Below are positions 14,100-23,022 of a stretch of DNA of 29,013 nt, piece after piece. A program made the translations under genes and the position numbers. The notes below the pieces were generated by a model. The model searched no databases and had not been told where the DNA came from. It saw only the letters and a list, made by a program, of their open reading frames with translations. How positions within the stretch are numbered: position 1 is the first letter of the stretch; the number at the start of each line of letters is the position of its first letter. This stretch comes from a virus. The stretch lies in IMG/VR virus record IMGVR_UViG_3300021440_000094, positions 1 through 29,013 of that record, one strand, 5' to 3'.

Positions 14100-16791
14100 A
14101 GGCACGCAGGTAGGTGGGATTTACTACTCCGTAACCCTCGACACGAAGCAGGCCATCGAGGCGCAGCGCGACGTCGATAAGGTCGTCGGTAAGGTAGAGA
14201 CCACCCTAAACGCTGTAACGAAAGCGACGAAGACCTACACCGAGTCACTCGATCTATCGGCAAAGGTCAACAGGGAGCTAGAGAAGGCCGCCGAGAAGGC
14301 TGGTGCGGCAGCAGAGAAGGCTGCCCAAAAACGAGCGGAGGCCGCCGAGAAAGCAGCCGAGCGCGAGTCAAAGGCGGCCCAGAAGAAAGCCGAGGCCGTC
14401 GAGAAAGCCTCCGAACGTGAGGCAAAGGCTGCCGCAAGAGTTGCCGCGAGGGTCGCTGCCGATGCCGCCAAGGCAGCCGAGCGCGAAGCCAATGGAGGCA
14501 TCTCAAACAAGCAACTTGAGGCAGCTACGCGCGGCATCGGTCCGCAGGTTACCGACATCGTGACCGGCCTTGCTACTGGCCAGGCTCCGATGACGGTTCT
14601 TCTGCAGCAGGGCGGCCAACTGAAGGACATCTTCGGGTCCGTCGGCAATGCCGTGTCTGCTGTCGGTGGATATCTTTTGCGGCTCATTTCTTCCCTGACA
14701 GTAACCGGAGCAGCCGTCGCCGCGCTAGCCGCCGCATTCTTCAAGGGCAGGGAAGAGGCCGAGGCCTTCAATGAGTCGATCACGATGACGGGCAACCGCT
14801 CGGGCGTCACGGTCGACCAGCTGGGGACGATGGCGACGCGCCTCGACGCGCTGGCCGGCATCACGCGCGGCAAGGCCGCCGAGGCGCTGAACGTCTTCGT
14901 GCAGTCCGGCGTGAGCGCTGCCGGCGGGCTGGAGAAGCTGACGGTCGCCGCGATCCGCATGGAGCAGGCCGGCGGCGCATCGATCGAGCAGACCGCCAAG
15001 GCCTTCCGCGACCTGGAAAAGGATCCGGTCGCCGCGGCGCTCAAGCTGAACGAGGCGGTCAACTTCCTGAGCGTGTCCACATACCAGCAGGCCGCCGCGC
15101 TGGCCGAGCAGGGCAAGCAGACGCAGGCGACGAAGCTGCTGCAGGACGCCTACGCCGACGCGGTGCTCGAGCGCACGCCGAAGATCCTGGAGAACGTCGG
15201 CGCGATTGAGAAGGCCTGGCGCGGCGTCAAGAACGCGGCGAAGGAGGCATGGGACCAGATCCTGAACGTCGGCCGCAGCAAGACCCTTGACGAGCAGATC
15301 AAGGAGACGATGGACGACATGGCGGTGATCAGGAACCGGCTCGCGCAGGCTGGCTCAGTTCCGTTCGCTGGCCGCAGGCCGTCTACCGACCGTGCCGAAC
15401 TGGCCGCGCTGACCGCGCGCCTCAACGCGCTGCAGGCCGCCGCCGGCTTCTCCAAGCAGGCCGCCGACGCCGATGCAGGGCGCGCGAAGTCAGTCGAGGC
15501 ACAGGCCAAGCTGGACAAGGACGGCGAGAAGCTGCTCGACAAGAAGGCCAAGGAGGAACGCGAGATTGCGCAGGCTCGCCAACTCGGCCTCGCAGCCGGA
15601 TGGACAGAGGTCCAGATCGAAGAACGCATCAAGGCGATCCGGGCCAGCTACGCCGAGAAGGGTGGCCGGTCCGAGAAGGCGAAGTTCGATGCGGTCGCGT
15701 ACCTCATCGGCCTGCAGGAGAAAGCGGCCGAAGGTTACGAGAAGATCGACCTCGCCGAGAAGCAGGCGATGCAGAAGAACGCCGAGCGGCTGAAGGCCGG
15801 CGACATCAACGCCGAGGTCTTCGAGCAGGCACGAACCGCCATCCGTGCGCAGGCTTCGAAGGAGCGCCAAAAGCTCGCGGAGAAGGAAGAGGCCGACGCG
15901 ACCTCGATCCTCCGTCGCGGGTTCAACGAGCGGGACGCCGAGGCGCTGAAGGCCGCGCAGGCTCGCCAGAAGGGCCAGGACATGGCTCGCGGCATCATCT
16001 TCGGCGGCAGCGAGATCGCGCAGATCCAGGCCGACGCCGAAGCGAAGTCGGCTCTCCTGCTGCAGTACGCCGAAGAGGATCAGGCGAACGCCGAGCTCTA
16101 CGCGCAGGCCCGCATCGAGCTCGAGCGCCAGACGAACGAGCGAATCCGCCAGATCGTCGAGGGCGAGCAGGAGAAGAAGCGGAAGGCCGAGGTCGACGCG
16201 CTGTCGTCCTATGGCTCGCTCTTCGGCTCGATGGCCGACATCGTGAAGGCGTTCAGCGGCGAGCAGTCGAAGACCTACCGCGCGCTCTTCGCGGTGTCGA
16301 AGGCCTTCGCAGTGGCCGAGGCGATCATGAACATCCAGGCGGCGATCGCCAAGGCTTCGAACCAGCCATTCCCGGCGAACCTTGCCGCGATGGCGACCGT
16401 GGCCTCCGCGACCGCCGGCATCATCGCGACGATCAAGGGCGTGCAGTTCGGCGGCGGCCGGCAGTACGGCGGGCCGGTCACGGCAGGCACGCTGTACCGC
16501 GTCAACGAGGGCGGCCGACCGGAGATGTTCACGGCGGCCAACGGCGCGCAGTACATGCTCCCGACCAGCGGTGGCAACGTCTCGCCCAGCGGGGCGAGTG
16601 CCTCGCCGGAGTGGAAGGTCATCGTGAACAACGCACCGCCCGGCACATCCGCCACTGTCGACCAGTCCGCGCGCATCATCGAGATCGCCGTCGGACGCGC
16701 GAAGGCCGAGGTCGCCAGCGACATCGCCAGCAACAGCGGCGTCGTCTGGTCGGCGATGACCGGGGCAACCAACGTCCGAGGGCGCTTCTGA
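14092..16791 (+). CDS. Tail length tape measure protein
   Basis: An 899-residue protein from ATG 14092, overlapping the DUF6246 stop by 8 bases. It follows the classic layout: N-terminal domain, Ala/Lys/Glu-rich coiled coil with repeated EKAAE/REAKAA-type units (about residues 65-135), hydrophobic segment near residues 183-217, long helical middle, a second hydrophobic segment near 760-785 and a Gly/Ser-rich C terminus. It resembles lambda gpH-type proteins, which set tail length and are ejected into the host envelope. At roughly 0.15 nm per residue it predicts a tail of about 130 nm. The first ~220 codons have lower GC and rarer codons than the rest, pointing to recombination inside the gene. 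Confidence 0.88.
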   Translation: MAEGTQVGGIYYSVTLDTKQAIEAQRDVDKVVGKVETTLNAVTKATKTYTESLDLSAKVNRELEKAAEKAGAAAEKAAQKRAEAAEKAAERESKAAQKKAEAVEKASEREAKAAARVAARVAADAAKAAEREANGGISNKQLEAATRGIGPQVTDIVTGLATGQAPMTVLLQQGGQLKDIFGSVGNAVSAVGGYLLRLISSLTVTGAAVAALAAAFFKGREEAEAFNESITMTGNRSGVTVDQLGTMATRLDALAGITRGKAAEALNVFVQSGVSAAGGLEKLTVAAIRMEQAGGASIEQTAKAFRDLEKDPVAAALKLNEAVNFLSVSTYQQAAALAEQGKQTQATKLLQDAYADAVLERTPKILENVGAIEKAWRGVKNAAKEAWDQILNVGRSKTLDEQIKETMDDMAVIRNRLAQAGSVPFAGRRPSTDRAELAALTARLNALQAAAGFSKQAADADAGRAKSVEAQAKLDKDGEKLLDKKAKEEREIAQARQLGLAAGWTEVQIEERIKAIRASYAEKGGRSEKAKFDAVAYLIGLQEKAAEGYEKIDLAEKQAMQKNAERLKAGDINAEVFEQARTAIRAQASKERQKLAEKEEADATSILRRGFNERDAEALKAAQARQKGQDMARGIIFGGSEIAQIQADAEAKSALLLQYAEEDQANAELYAQARIELERQTNERIRQIVEGEQEKKRKAEVDALSSYGSLFGSMADIVKAFSGEQSKTYRALFAVSKAFAVAEAIMNIQAAIAKASNQPFPANLAAMATVASATAGIIATIKGVQFGGGRQYGGPVTAGTLYRVNEGGRPEMFTAANGAQYMLPTSGGNVSPSGASASPEWKVIVNNAPPGTSATVDQSARIIEIAVGRAKAEVASDIASNSGVVWSAMTGATNVRGRF

Positions 16792-17261
16792 TGGCCGACG
16801 CCTATCCGTTCCACCTGCGCACGATCCTCGCCGCCTCGAAGAAGCGCAGCCAGGCGGCCAGCTTCACCGTTTCGGAGCCGCGCCGCGGCTACGCCTACGT
16901 TCAGGCGGTCGGCACCGATGTCCCGCTGCTGTGGGACGTTTCCTTCGCCTTCACGCGCGCCGAGGCTCCGGTGTTCCGCCTCTGGTTCAAGCTGAACACG
17001 CAGAGCGGCCTGAAGGAGTTCACGCTGCCGATCCGCACCGAGTTCGGCCTGGTGACCTACACGTGCCGCTTCCTGTCCGACAAGCTGATGGACACCGGCG
17101 AAGCGGGCAACGTCTTCACCTACAGCGCGACGATCATGGCGCGCGCCGAGGTGATCCCGGATGAGTATCTGGTCGCGGCCGACCTGATCGTCGGGCTGCC
17201 GCAGTGGGAGGAATACCGGCGCATCCTCGACCTCGTGATGACGCAGGAAATGCCGGTCTGA
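16791..17261 (+). CDS. Minor tail protein (distal tail region)
   Basis: A 156-residue protein from ATG 16791, sharing one base with the tape measure stop (TGATG). It starts with ADAYPFHLRTILAASKKRSQ and has aromatic-rich beta strands (SFAFTRAEAPVFRLWFKLN). Position between tape measure and DUF1833 gene corresponds to lambda gpM, which forms part of the distal tail. No catalytic or membrane features. The function is inferred from order, which is strongly conserved in phages with this tail type. Confidence 0.65.
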   Translation: MADAYPFHLRTILAASKKRSQAASFTVSEPRRGYAYVQAVGTDVPLLWDVSFAFTRAEAPVFRLWFKLNTQSGLKEFTLPIRTEFGLVTYTCRFLSDKLMDTGEAGNVFTYSATIMARAEVIPDEYLVAADLIVGLPQWEEYRRILDLVMTQEMPV

Positions 17262-17264
17262 GCG

Positions 17265-17747
17265 ATGGATAAGCGCGTCTTTTGGGCCACGAAGTCGCCC
17301 CTGCCAGAGTTCCACGCGATCGCCTTCGAGCACACGTCGTTTGAAGCGCCGATCCGCCTCGTCGCGAACCAGTTCGCCGAGGTCACGCTGGCCGGCAACG
17401 TGCATACGCCCGCGGGAATGGCGATCAAGCCGCCGGAGCAGAAGGGCGACGTGCAGCCGCGCCTCGTGCTGTCCTTCCCGCGCCAGGAAGTCGGCATGGA
17501 GTTCAAGCGCCAGCTGCGCCGGGTCTACGCCGCCGGAAGCCGTGATCCCATCTCGGTGACGTACTCGATCTTCCTCGGTGACACCGACGCGCCTGCGATC
17601 GTGTGGGAGCTGTATGTCGCCGAGCAGGGCGGCGTTCAGTTCACCGACACCGCTGTGCAGGTCACGGCGACCGACGACAACCCGATGCGCCGCAATGTCG
17701 CGCTGATCTACGATCCGAGCGTCTTCACGGGGCTCGAGAACATCTGA
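17265..17747 (+). CDS. Minor tail protein, DUF1833
   Basis: A 160-residue protein from ATG 17265, three bases after the previous stop. Segments FHAIAFEHTSFEAPIRLVAN, a stretch ending in RLVLSFPR and the C-terminal AIVWELYVAE match the DUF1833 pattern. In lambdoid-like tails DUF1833 lies in the place of gpL and acts in the distal tail where the central fibre attaches. It is followed by a 31-nt gap with a CTYCSTAGCAT element and then the NlpC peptidase, so this gene ends one tail sub-operon. Confidence 0.75.
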   Translation: MDKRVFWATKSPLPEFHAIAFEHTSFEAPIRLVANQFAEVTLAGNVHTPAGMAIKPPEQKGDVQPRLVLSFPRQEVGMEFKRQLRRVYAAGSRDPISVTYSIFLGDTDAPAIVWELYVAEQGGVQFTDTAVQVTATDDNPMRRNVALIYDPSVFTGLENI

Positions 17748-17759
17748 CCCGAAGGCCCG

Positions 17760-17773
17760 CTTCCTAGCATCCC
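17760..17773 (+). promoter_or_regulatory. CTYCSTAGCAT element, copy 4 (8 nt before ATG)
   Basis: CTTCCTAGCATCCC fills the gap before the NlpC gene; TAGCAT ends 8 nt before ATG 17779 with no Shine-Dalgarno sequence between. CTGACC lies 15 nt upstream of TAGCAT as a weak -35 candidate, though it includes the upstream stop codon. Same geometry as copies 3 and 6. Confidence 0.45.
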
Positions 17774-17778
17774 TCGCG

Positions 17779-18192
17779 ATGCAGGGCCTACTGTCTCCCG
17801 ATGCCTTCGCCGCCCGCATGGTCGGCGTCCCTTGGCGCCGCTGGCGCTCCGACTTTGAGGCATGCGACTGCTACGGCCTGGTGATCCTGTACTTCCGCGC
17901 GGTGCTTGGCGTCGACCTTGGCGAAGTTCCGGAGACCGGCATCGCTGAAGGCTTCGACCAGATCCGCGGCTGGCAGCAGTGCGGCATGGCCGAGGCCGGC
18001 GCGGTCGGCTTCATGACCTGGCGCAACGGGGCGCCGACGCACTGCGGGGTCGTGATGCCGGGCGGCCGGCTGCTGCACGCGCAGGAGGGCTACCCGATCC
18101 CGCTCAATGGGTCGGTGAAGGTGTCGCGGCTGGCGGTGCTGCAGCGCGCGTGTCCGGACCTGCGCTTCTACCGGTACGCGCCCACATGCTGA
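17779..18192 (+). CDS. NlpC/P60 tail assembly peptidase (gpK-like)
   Basis: A 137-residue protein from ATG 17779. CDCYGLV at residues 29-35 gives the catalytic Cys31, and PTHCGVV gives His88, the expected NlpC/P60 pair; LLHA near residue 99 is the usual third motif. In lambda, gpK has this domain and works at tail tip assembly, possibly also cutting peptidoglycan on entry. This version lacks the JAB domain of gpK and is the NlpC part alone. It overlaps the tail tip gene by 7 bases. No Shine-Dalgarno sequence is seen; a CTYCSTAGCAT element sits 8 nt upstream. Confidence 0.85.
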   Translation: MQGLLSPDAFAARMVGVPWRRWRSDFEACDCYGLVILYFRAVLGVDLGEVPETGIAEGFDQIRGWQQCGMAEAGAVGFMTWRNGAPTHCGVVMPGGRLLHAQEGYPIPLNGSVKVSRLAVLQRACPDLRFYRYAPTC

Positions 18193-20822
18193 TCATCTTG
18201 AACGACCCGACCGGTGCGACGGGCCTGCGCCGGCATCAGCTCGACCTCGGCGTCAGCCTGCAGGAGAACATCGAGCGCCACCTGAGCGGCGGCGCCGACG
18301 CGGTGCTGCGGATCAACGGCGTGAAGGTCGACCCGCTGTCCGATCCGCGGCTGGACGTCCCGCCAGGGCCGAGCGACACCGTCGTCGTGGAACTGCGGCC
18401 GGCCGGCTTCGACCCGGTGACGGTGACCTACATCGCTGCGACGGCGGCCACCGCGACGGCGATCTACACCTACGTCTCGATGCGCCGCATGACCGGCGCG
18501 CAGGACGCCGCCGTCGGCAAGGAGAGCCCAAACAACTCGCTGACCGGCCAGACCAACGTCGCGCGGGCCTACCAGGCGGCGCCAGACGTGTACGGCTATC
18601 GCCGGCTGTGGCCCGACCTGATTCAGTCGTCGGTCGTGGAGTACGTCGATCACGTGAAGTACGTGACCGAGTGGCTCTGCCTGAGCCGCGGCATCGGTGA
18701 CATCACCTCGGTCCAGTACGCCGACACGCCGATCGAGGACATCGGCGGCTCGAGCTTCGAGGTGTTCGAACCGGTGGCGCCTTCCGGTGGATACCCGGAG
18801 GATGGCCAGACGCTGATGCGCGACGTCTTCGAGACGTTCGCCTCCGACGAGGTCAACGGGCAGGAGATGACCTATGCCGCGCCGTACCCCGCGGTCACGA
18901 AGAGCGGAACCTTCAATGCGGGATCGGGTGCGACATCCTTCACGATCAACATCCCCGACGGCTCTGACCTTGCCGACCTGAAGGCTGCGGCGCCGAGCGG
19001 CACGGCGACCGTGAACTTCACCTACGGCGTCGGGCCGAGCACGTTCAACGAGACCTGCACGGTCCTGTCGTTCTCGGTGGCATCCGGCAACGCCACATTC
19101 ACCTTCAGCAGCTCGGCGTGGGGCTCGGCCGAGAGCGGATCGTCAACCTTCACGATCACGCGGCTCGGCACCGTTTACACCGTCCTCGGGCCGTACACGC
19201 TGCAGACGCAGAGCGACCGGCTCTGGTGGAACGTCGTCTACTTGCGCGGCCTCGTCGGTACGGTGAACTTCGAGGCGCAGTGGTGGCAGATCGACGCGCT
19301 CGGCGTCGAGGTGCCAGGCACGCGCGAGATCTACAACTTCGGGCACACGGCAGCCACGTACGACCAGCGCTTCTTCACGCAGAAGGTCACGCCGCTGGCC
19401 GGCTTCGGGCGCTATCGCATCCAGTTCCGCCGGACCTCGCTGCAAGTCGATTCGAGCGGCGCCGACGTGGCGAAGCTCGAGGAGCTCTACGCGGTTCGCT
19501 ACTACGAATCGAAGACGCTGCCAGGCGTCACGGTGGCGCGCATCACGACGAAGGCGACGAACTCGGCGACAGGCTTCTCAGACCGGAAGTTCAATCTCCG
19601 GTGGCTGCGCCACGTGCGCGAGCTCGACACCGACGATCTGAGCCCGTCGCGGAACTTCGCGCGCGCGATGGCGCACCTCTGGACGATCGCGGGGAACCCT
19701 ATCAGCGGCATCGACACCGACGCGCTACGTGCCATCAATGCAGAGCACGGCGAGGACTCTCCGCTGCTGCGCTTCGACGGCAGCCTCGACGATGCCGACA
19801 TGAGCCTTGGCGAGCGCATGGCCTTCATCGCCGACACGGCGCGCGTCTTCATCTGGCGCGACGGCGTGAAGTGGACCTTCGCGCGCGATCAGTACCGGCC
19901 GACGCCCGATGCGCAGTTCGACTACCGCAACCTTGCCGCGAACGCGTCTCCCGCGCAGGCCTTCTCGTCGGTGATGCCGGCCTCTACCGATGGCGTCGAG
20001 GTCGAGTTCGTCGACGAGACGACTCAGCAGAAGAAGAGCTATGTCCGTTACTCAGTCGTCGGCGGCAAGCTGTCGCCCGGCCAGTCTCGGAACCCGCGCA
20101 AGGTGCGCCTACCGGGCTGCGCAACGCTGGCACAGGCAGACAACCGCGCGCAGCTCGAGGCGAACCGGCTGCTCTTTCAGCGCGAGTTCGTCAACGACAC
20201 GGCGCTGTCGGATGCGATGGATCTGGGCATCGGATCGACGGTGCGCTGGGTCGATCCTTCCGACTTTGGCGGTGACGGGCTGCAGGCCGGCGAGGTGCTC
20301 AGCATCACCGGCAACGTCATCACGACGTCGGAGGTGCTCGACTGGGGCAGCGAGACCACCGGCCGAATGATCTTCACCGGCGAGGACGGCCGGCGCCTGA
20401 CGCCGACGACGCAGTGCATCAAGGTCGACGGCGGCGTGCAACTTGCCGTCGTGCCGCCTGGCCTCTACGTGGCCGACGAGTCCCGCCAGTGCGGCAGCCG
20501 CTACGCCTTCGCGGTCGGCCTCACGAAGCAGGAGATCGAGACCGCCGGCCTTTACACGCTGAATTCGCTCAGGCCCGAGGGAGAGGGGAGGGTGTCCATC
20601 TCCCTAGCATCCCTCGACATTCGCATCTATGCCGGCGACGGCGTGGTTGCGGCGGATACCGAGGACGAGGCGGTGATCGTGCCGGTGCTGCCTGAACTCA
20701 GCTACTCGGCGACCTACGGCGGCGCATCAGCGACTGACTTCGTCGGCACCGACATCGACTCCGGTGGATCTTCGTCGACGAGCTTCGCTGGCCTTGATCT
20801 TGAGTACGGGGGAACTGCATGA
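18186..20822 (+). CDS. TipJ-like tail tip / host specificity protein
   Basis: An 878-residue protein from ATG 18186, overlapping the NlpC gene. Residues 1-80 are beta-grasp-like (INGVKVDPL region), resembling lambda gpI or the N terminus of tip proteins. A hydrophobic Ala/Thr stretch lies near residues 80-100. The middle contains tail-hub-type segments, and the C-terminal part the repeated strands of gpJ-like proteins. Residues 239-330 look like an inserted beta domain. The end has two related units (TDFVGTDIDSGG, TSFAGLDLEYGG). It should form the trimeric tip that organises the spikes. Copy 5 of the TAGCAT element is inside its 3' end. Much shorter than lambda J (1132 residues), with receptor-binding probably moved to the spikes. 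Confidence 0.82.
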   Translation: MLIILNDPTGATGLRRHQLDLGVSLQENIERHLSGGADAVLRINGVKVDPLSDPRLDVPPGPSDTVVVELRPAGFDPVTVTYIAATAATATAIYTYVSMRRMTGAQDAAVGKESPNNSLTGQTNVARAYQAAPDVYGYRRLWPDLIQSSVVEYVDHVKYVTEWLCLSRGIGDITSVQYADTPIEDIGGSSFEVFEPVAPSGGYPEDGQTLMRDVFETFASDEVNGQEMTYAAPYPAVTKSGTFNAGSGATSFTINIPDGSDLADLKAAAPSGTATVNFTYGVGPSTFNETCTVLSFSVASGNATFTFSSSAWGSAESGSSTFTITRLGTVYTVLGPYTLQTQSDRLWWNVVYLRGLVGTVNFEAQWWQIDALGVEVPGTREIYNFGHTAATYDQRFFTQKVTPLAGFGRYRIQFRRTSLQVDSSGADVAKLEELYAVRYYESKTLPGVTVARITTKATNSATGFSDRKFNLRWLRHVRELDTDDLSPSRNFARAMAHLWTIAGNPISGIDTDALRAINAEHGEDSPLLRFDGSLDDADMSLGERMAFIADTARVFIWRDGVKWTFARDQYRPTPDAQFDYRNLAANASPAQAFSSVMPASTDGVEVEFVDETTQQKKSYVRYSVVGGKLSPGQSRNPRKVRLPGCATLAQADNRAQLEANRLLFQREFVNDTALSDAMDLGIGSTVRWVDPSDFGGDGLQAGEVLSITGNVITTSEVLDWGSETTGRMIFTGEDGRRLTPTTQCIKVDGGVQLAVVPPGLYVADESRQCGSRYAFAVGLTKQEIETAGLYTLNSLRPEGEGRVSISLASLDIRIYAGDGVVAADTEDEAVIVPVLPELSYSATYGGASATDFVGTDIDSGGSSSTSFAGLDLEYGGTA
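20600..20613 (+). promoter_or_regulatory. CTYCSTAGCAT element, copy 5 (inside tail tip gene)
   Basis: CTCCCTAGCATCCC lies within the tail tip gene, about 205 nt before the first tailspike start. The codons there (Leu-Ala-Ser) do not require this exact sequence. Eight bases after TAGCAT is ATT rather than ATG. It could supply extra tailspike mRNA. Confidence 0.35.
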
Positions 20823-22984
20823 CGACGGTACTGCGCCGCAGACAAGAACGGGTCGACACGGCTGCCAACTGGGCCAGCGCGAACCCGGTCCTGCTCGACG
20901 GCGAGCTCGGCTATGACAAGACCGCCGACCGGATGAAGGTCGGAGACGGCGTGTCGGCCTGGTCCGCGCTGGACTTCGTCGATGCCTTCAATCGGTCCTT
21001 CCAGGTCAACGTGCGCGACCCCGTCTTCGGCGGATGCAAGAACGACCGCAGCGTTGACGTGTCGAGCGTCTTCCAGACCGCGCTCGACGCGCTGCGGTCC
21101 CCGATCAGCGTCGGCGGATCCGGCAGCTTCAACTATCAGAACTGGTACGGCGGAACGCTGCATGTCCCGGGCGGCATCTACAAGCTGTCGAGCACGATCG
21201 GCCAAACCAGCGCGACCGGCTTCGACCGCGTCGGTGTGCGCATCAAGGGCGACGGGATGCGCACGACGGTGCTCTACACCGACACGCTCGAGCGCGTTCT
21301 GGACTTCGCGGCCTCGGGCATGTTCGTCGCTTTCGAGGACTTGTCGATCGTCGTCTACACGAACCTCTCGGCGTCCACCGCCGCGAAGATCGTGAACCTC
21401 GTCGGAGTGCTCGGCTGGTACATGAACCGGGTCGAGGTCTACGTCCGATCCGGAGGCAACGAGAACCTCGGCGTCATGCACGTGTACGCGCAGGACAGCT
21501 ACTACGGCGTGATGAACGCCTGCAAGACGACGACCTTCGCGCAGCAGCTTCCGCAAGGCGTGAAGCATGCCATCAGCGGCAGCACGACCTTCGCGCGCCT
21601 GAGCGGATGCCACATCTACTCGAAGAACAACAATGCCCTCGTCGTGCGCGATCACACCTGGGGCAACCCGCACCGCTGCATGACGCTGGAGGACGACGAT
21701 GGCGTCCTCGTCGATGGTGGATCGGCCGAGTGGTTCAACCAGGGCTTCGGCTTCATCGGCAATAGCTCGCTGAACGTGGTCCGGCATGTCCGATTCGAGG
21801 CGCACCCGGAGGTCTCGCACAAGTACCTTGGAAACGACCAGCACTGGCTCGCCAAGTTCGGCGAGCGCACCTTCGACAACGTGGTCGACCTCCCGAACGC
21901 GAACAACCTGCCGGTCGACAACACGCGCAACGGCATCGTCGACCTCAGCGGGTCAAACATCTACCGCGTCGCCGGTCTCGCGAACACGCAGATCTCGCGG
22001 AGCATGATGGCGAACGCGAGCGGATCGGCTGCGCACAGCACGGTCTGGACGACCTCGGGCACGGCCACGATCACCGATGTCACCGCGGACCTGCCGCCTG
22101 ACCAGTCGATCGTCGGTGCGATGCAGCTGGCGGTGACCGGCAACATCGCGGGAGCGACACGCGCGGCCTTCGCTGTCGACCCGCAGCGCCTGAACGCGTG
22201 GACCTTTCGCTACTGGGCGAAGCGCACCGCCGGCCAGCAGCAGATGCGCTACATGGTCGAGAGCAACGTCGCGGGCCAGTACCTGGTGACCGACCTCAGC
22301 CGGTCCGCGATCACGGCGCACCTGCTGAACGGCAAGACGATCAGTCTGTCCGGCGCGACGTGGTCAGGCGGCGTCGCAACCTACACGACCGACCAGGACA
22401 ACCACTGGCTCGTCACGGGCCAGAACGCGGGCGTCTCGGGCATGACGCCGGCCGGCTACAACACCGCCGGCCAGGTGACGGTCCTGAACGCCACGCAGTT
22501 CACGCTCCCGGTCGCGAGCAACCCGGGCAGCAACGGCGGGGCCGGTACCGGCACGCGCTTCAGCTATGACAGCGAATACACCAACATCGGCGAATGGCAC
22601 GAGGTGAAGGGCGTGTTCAGCGTGCGCCGCGTGGTGACGGGCGTCTCCGCGACTGGCTCACAGGTCACCTACACCTTCGACGGCCCGCACCGCATTCCGA
22701 ACAATGTCGGCTGTCAGGTCAAGGTCTGGGGCCTGTCGATCGCCGGCTACAACGGCACCTTCAACGTCGTGAGCACGACCAGCACGACGGTCACGGTCAC
22801 GAACGCCACCACCGGCACGCCGACGGCCGGCTTCGACGGCGTGGCGCTGGGCTTCGGCGGCTACTTCGGCAACGTGACGGTTCGGCTCGGCAACGAAGGG
22901 TCAGGCTCTGCGACCTGGCTGATCGCAGGGTTCAGCCAGATCCCGGGCAGCGATCGCCGCATCATGCTCAGCTATTCGAACTGA
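20819..22984 (+). CDS. Tailspike 1: Mtd-type N terminus, beta helix, interrupted C-terminal domain
   Basis: A 721-residue protein whose ATG 20819 overlaps the tip gene stop. Residues 1-55 (RRRQERVDTAANW, LLDGELGYDKTADRMKVGDG) match the N-terminal attachment domain of Mtd-like proteins. Residues ~60-390 have the short-strand pattern of a pectin-lyase beta helix (TLHVPGGIYKLSS, then GVRIKGDGM). The C-terminal beta-sandwich, likely carbohydrate binding, starts near residue 395 and is interrupted twice by related modules (497-583, 606-678). Such spikes bind and often cut surface polysaccharide. The substrate cannot be read from sequence. Mtd-type start does not imply a diversity-generating element; no reverse transcriptase is present in the window. 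Confidence 0.8.
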   Translation: MTTVLRRRQERVDTAANWASANPVLLDGELGYDKTADRMKVGDGVSAWSALDFVDAFNRSFQVNVRDPVFGGCKNDRSVDVSSVFQTALDALRSPISVGGSGSFNYQNWYGGTLHVPGGIYKLSSTIGQTSATGFDRVGVRIKGDGMRTTVLYTDTLERVLDFAASGMFVAFEDLSIVVYTNLSASTAAKIVNLVGVLGWYMNRVEVYVRSGGNENLGVMHVYAQDSYYGVMNACKTTTFAQQLPQGVKHAISGSTTFARLSGCHIYSKNNNALVVRDHTWGNPHRCMTLEDDDGVLVDGGSAEWFNQGFGFIGNSSLNVVRHVRFEAHPEVSHKYLGNDQHWLAKFGERTFDNVVDLPNANNLPVDNTRNGIVDLSGSNIYRVAGLANTQISRSMMANASGSAAHSTVWTTSGTATITDVTADLPPDQSIVGAMQLAVTGNIAGATRAAFAVDPQRLNAWTFRYWAKRTAGQQQMRYMVESNVAGQYLVTDLSRSAITAHLLNGKTISLSGATWSGGVATYTTDQDNHWLVTGQNAGVSGMTPAGYNTAGQVTVLNATQFTLPVASNPGSNGGAGTGTRFSYDSEYTNIGEWHEVKGVFSVRRVVTGVSATGSQVTYTFDGPHRIPNNVGCQVKVWGLSIAGYNGTFNVVSTTSTTVTVTNATTGTPTAGFDGVALGFGGYFGNVTVRLGNEGSGSATWLIAGFSQIPGSDRRIMLSYSN

Positions 22985-23003
22985 GGGACTGACGCGAGGG
23001 GCT

Positions 23004-23017
23004 CTTCCTAGCATGCC
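23004..23017 (+). promoter_or_regulatory. CTYCSTAGCAT element, copy 6 (8 nt before ATG)
   Basis: CTTCCTAGCATGCC lies between the two tailspike genes; TAGCAT ends 8 nt before ATG 23023. CTGACG 14 nt upstream of TAGCAT is a possible but too-close -35. No Shine-Dalgarno sequence precedes the ATG. Confidence 0.45.
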
Positions 23018-23022
23018 CCGGC

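Noticed and set aside
20819-22984. Diversity-generating retroelement, suggested by the Mtd-type N terminus
   Set aside because: There is no reverse transcriptase in the window and no C-terminal CLec variable region; the Mtd-type domain is widely used only as an attachment domain.
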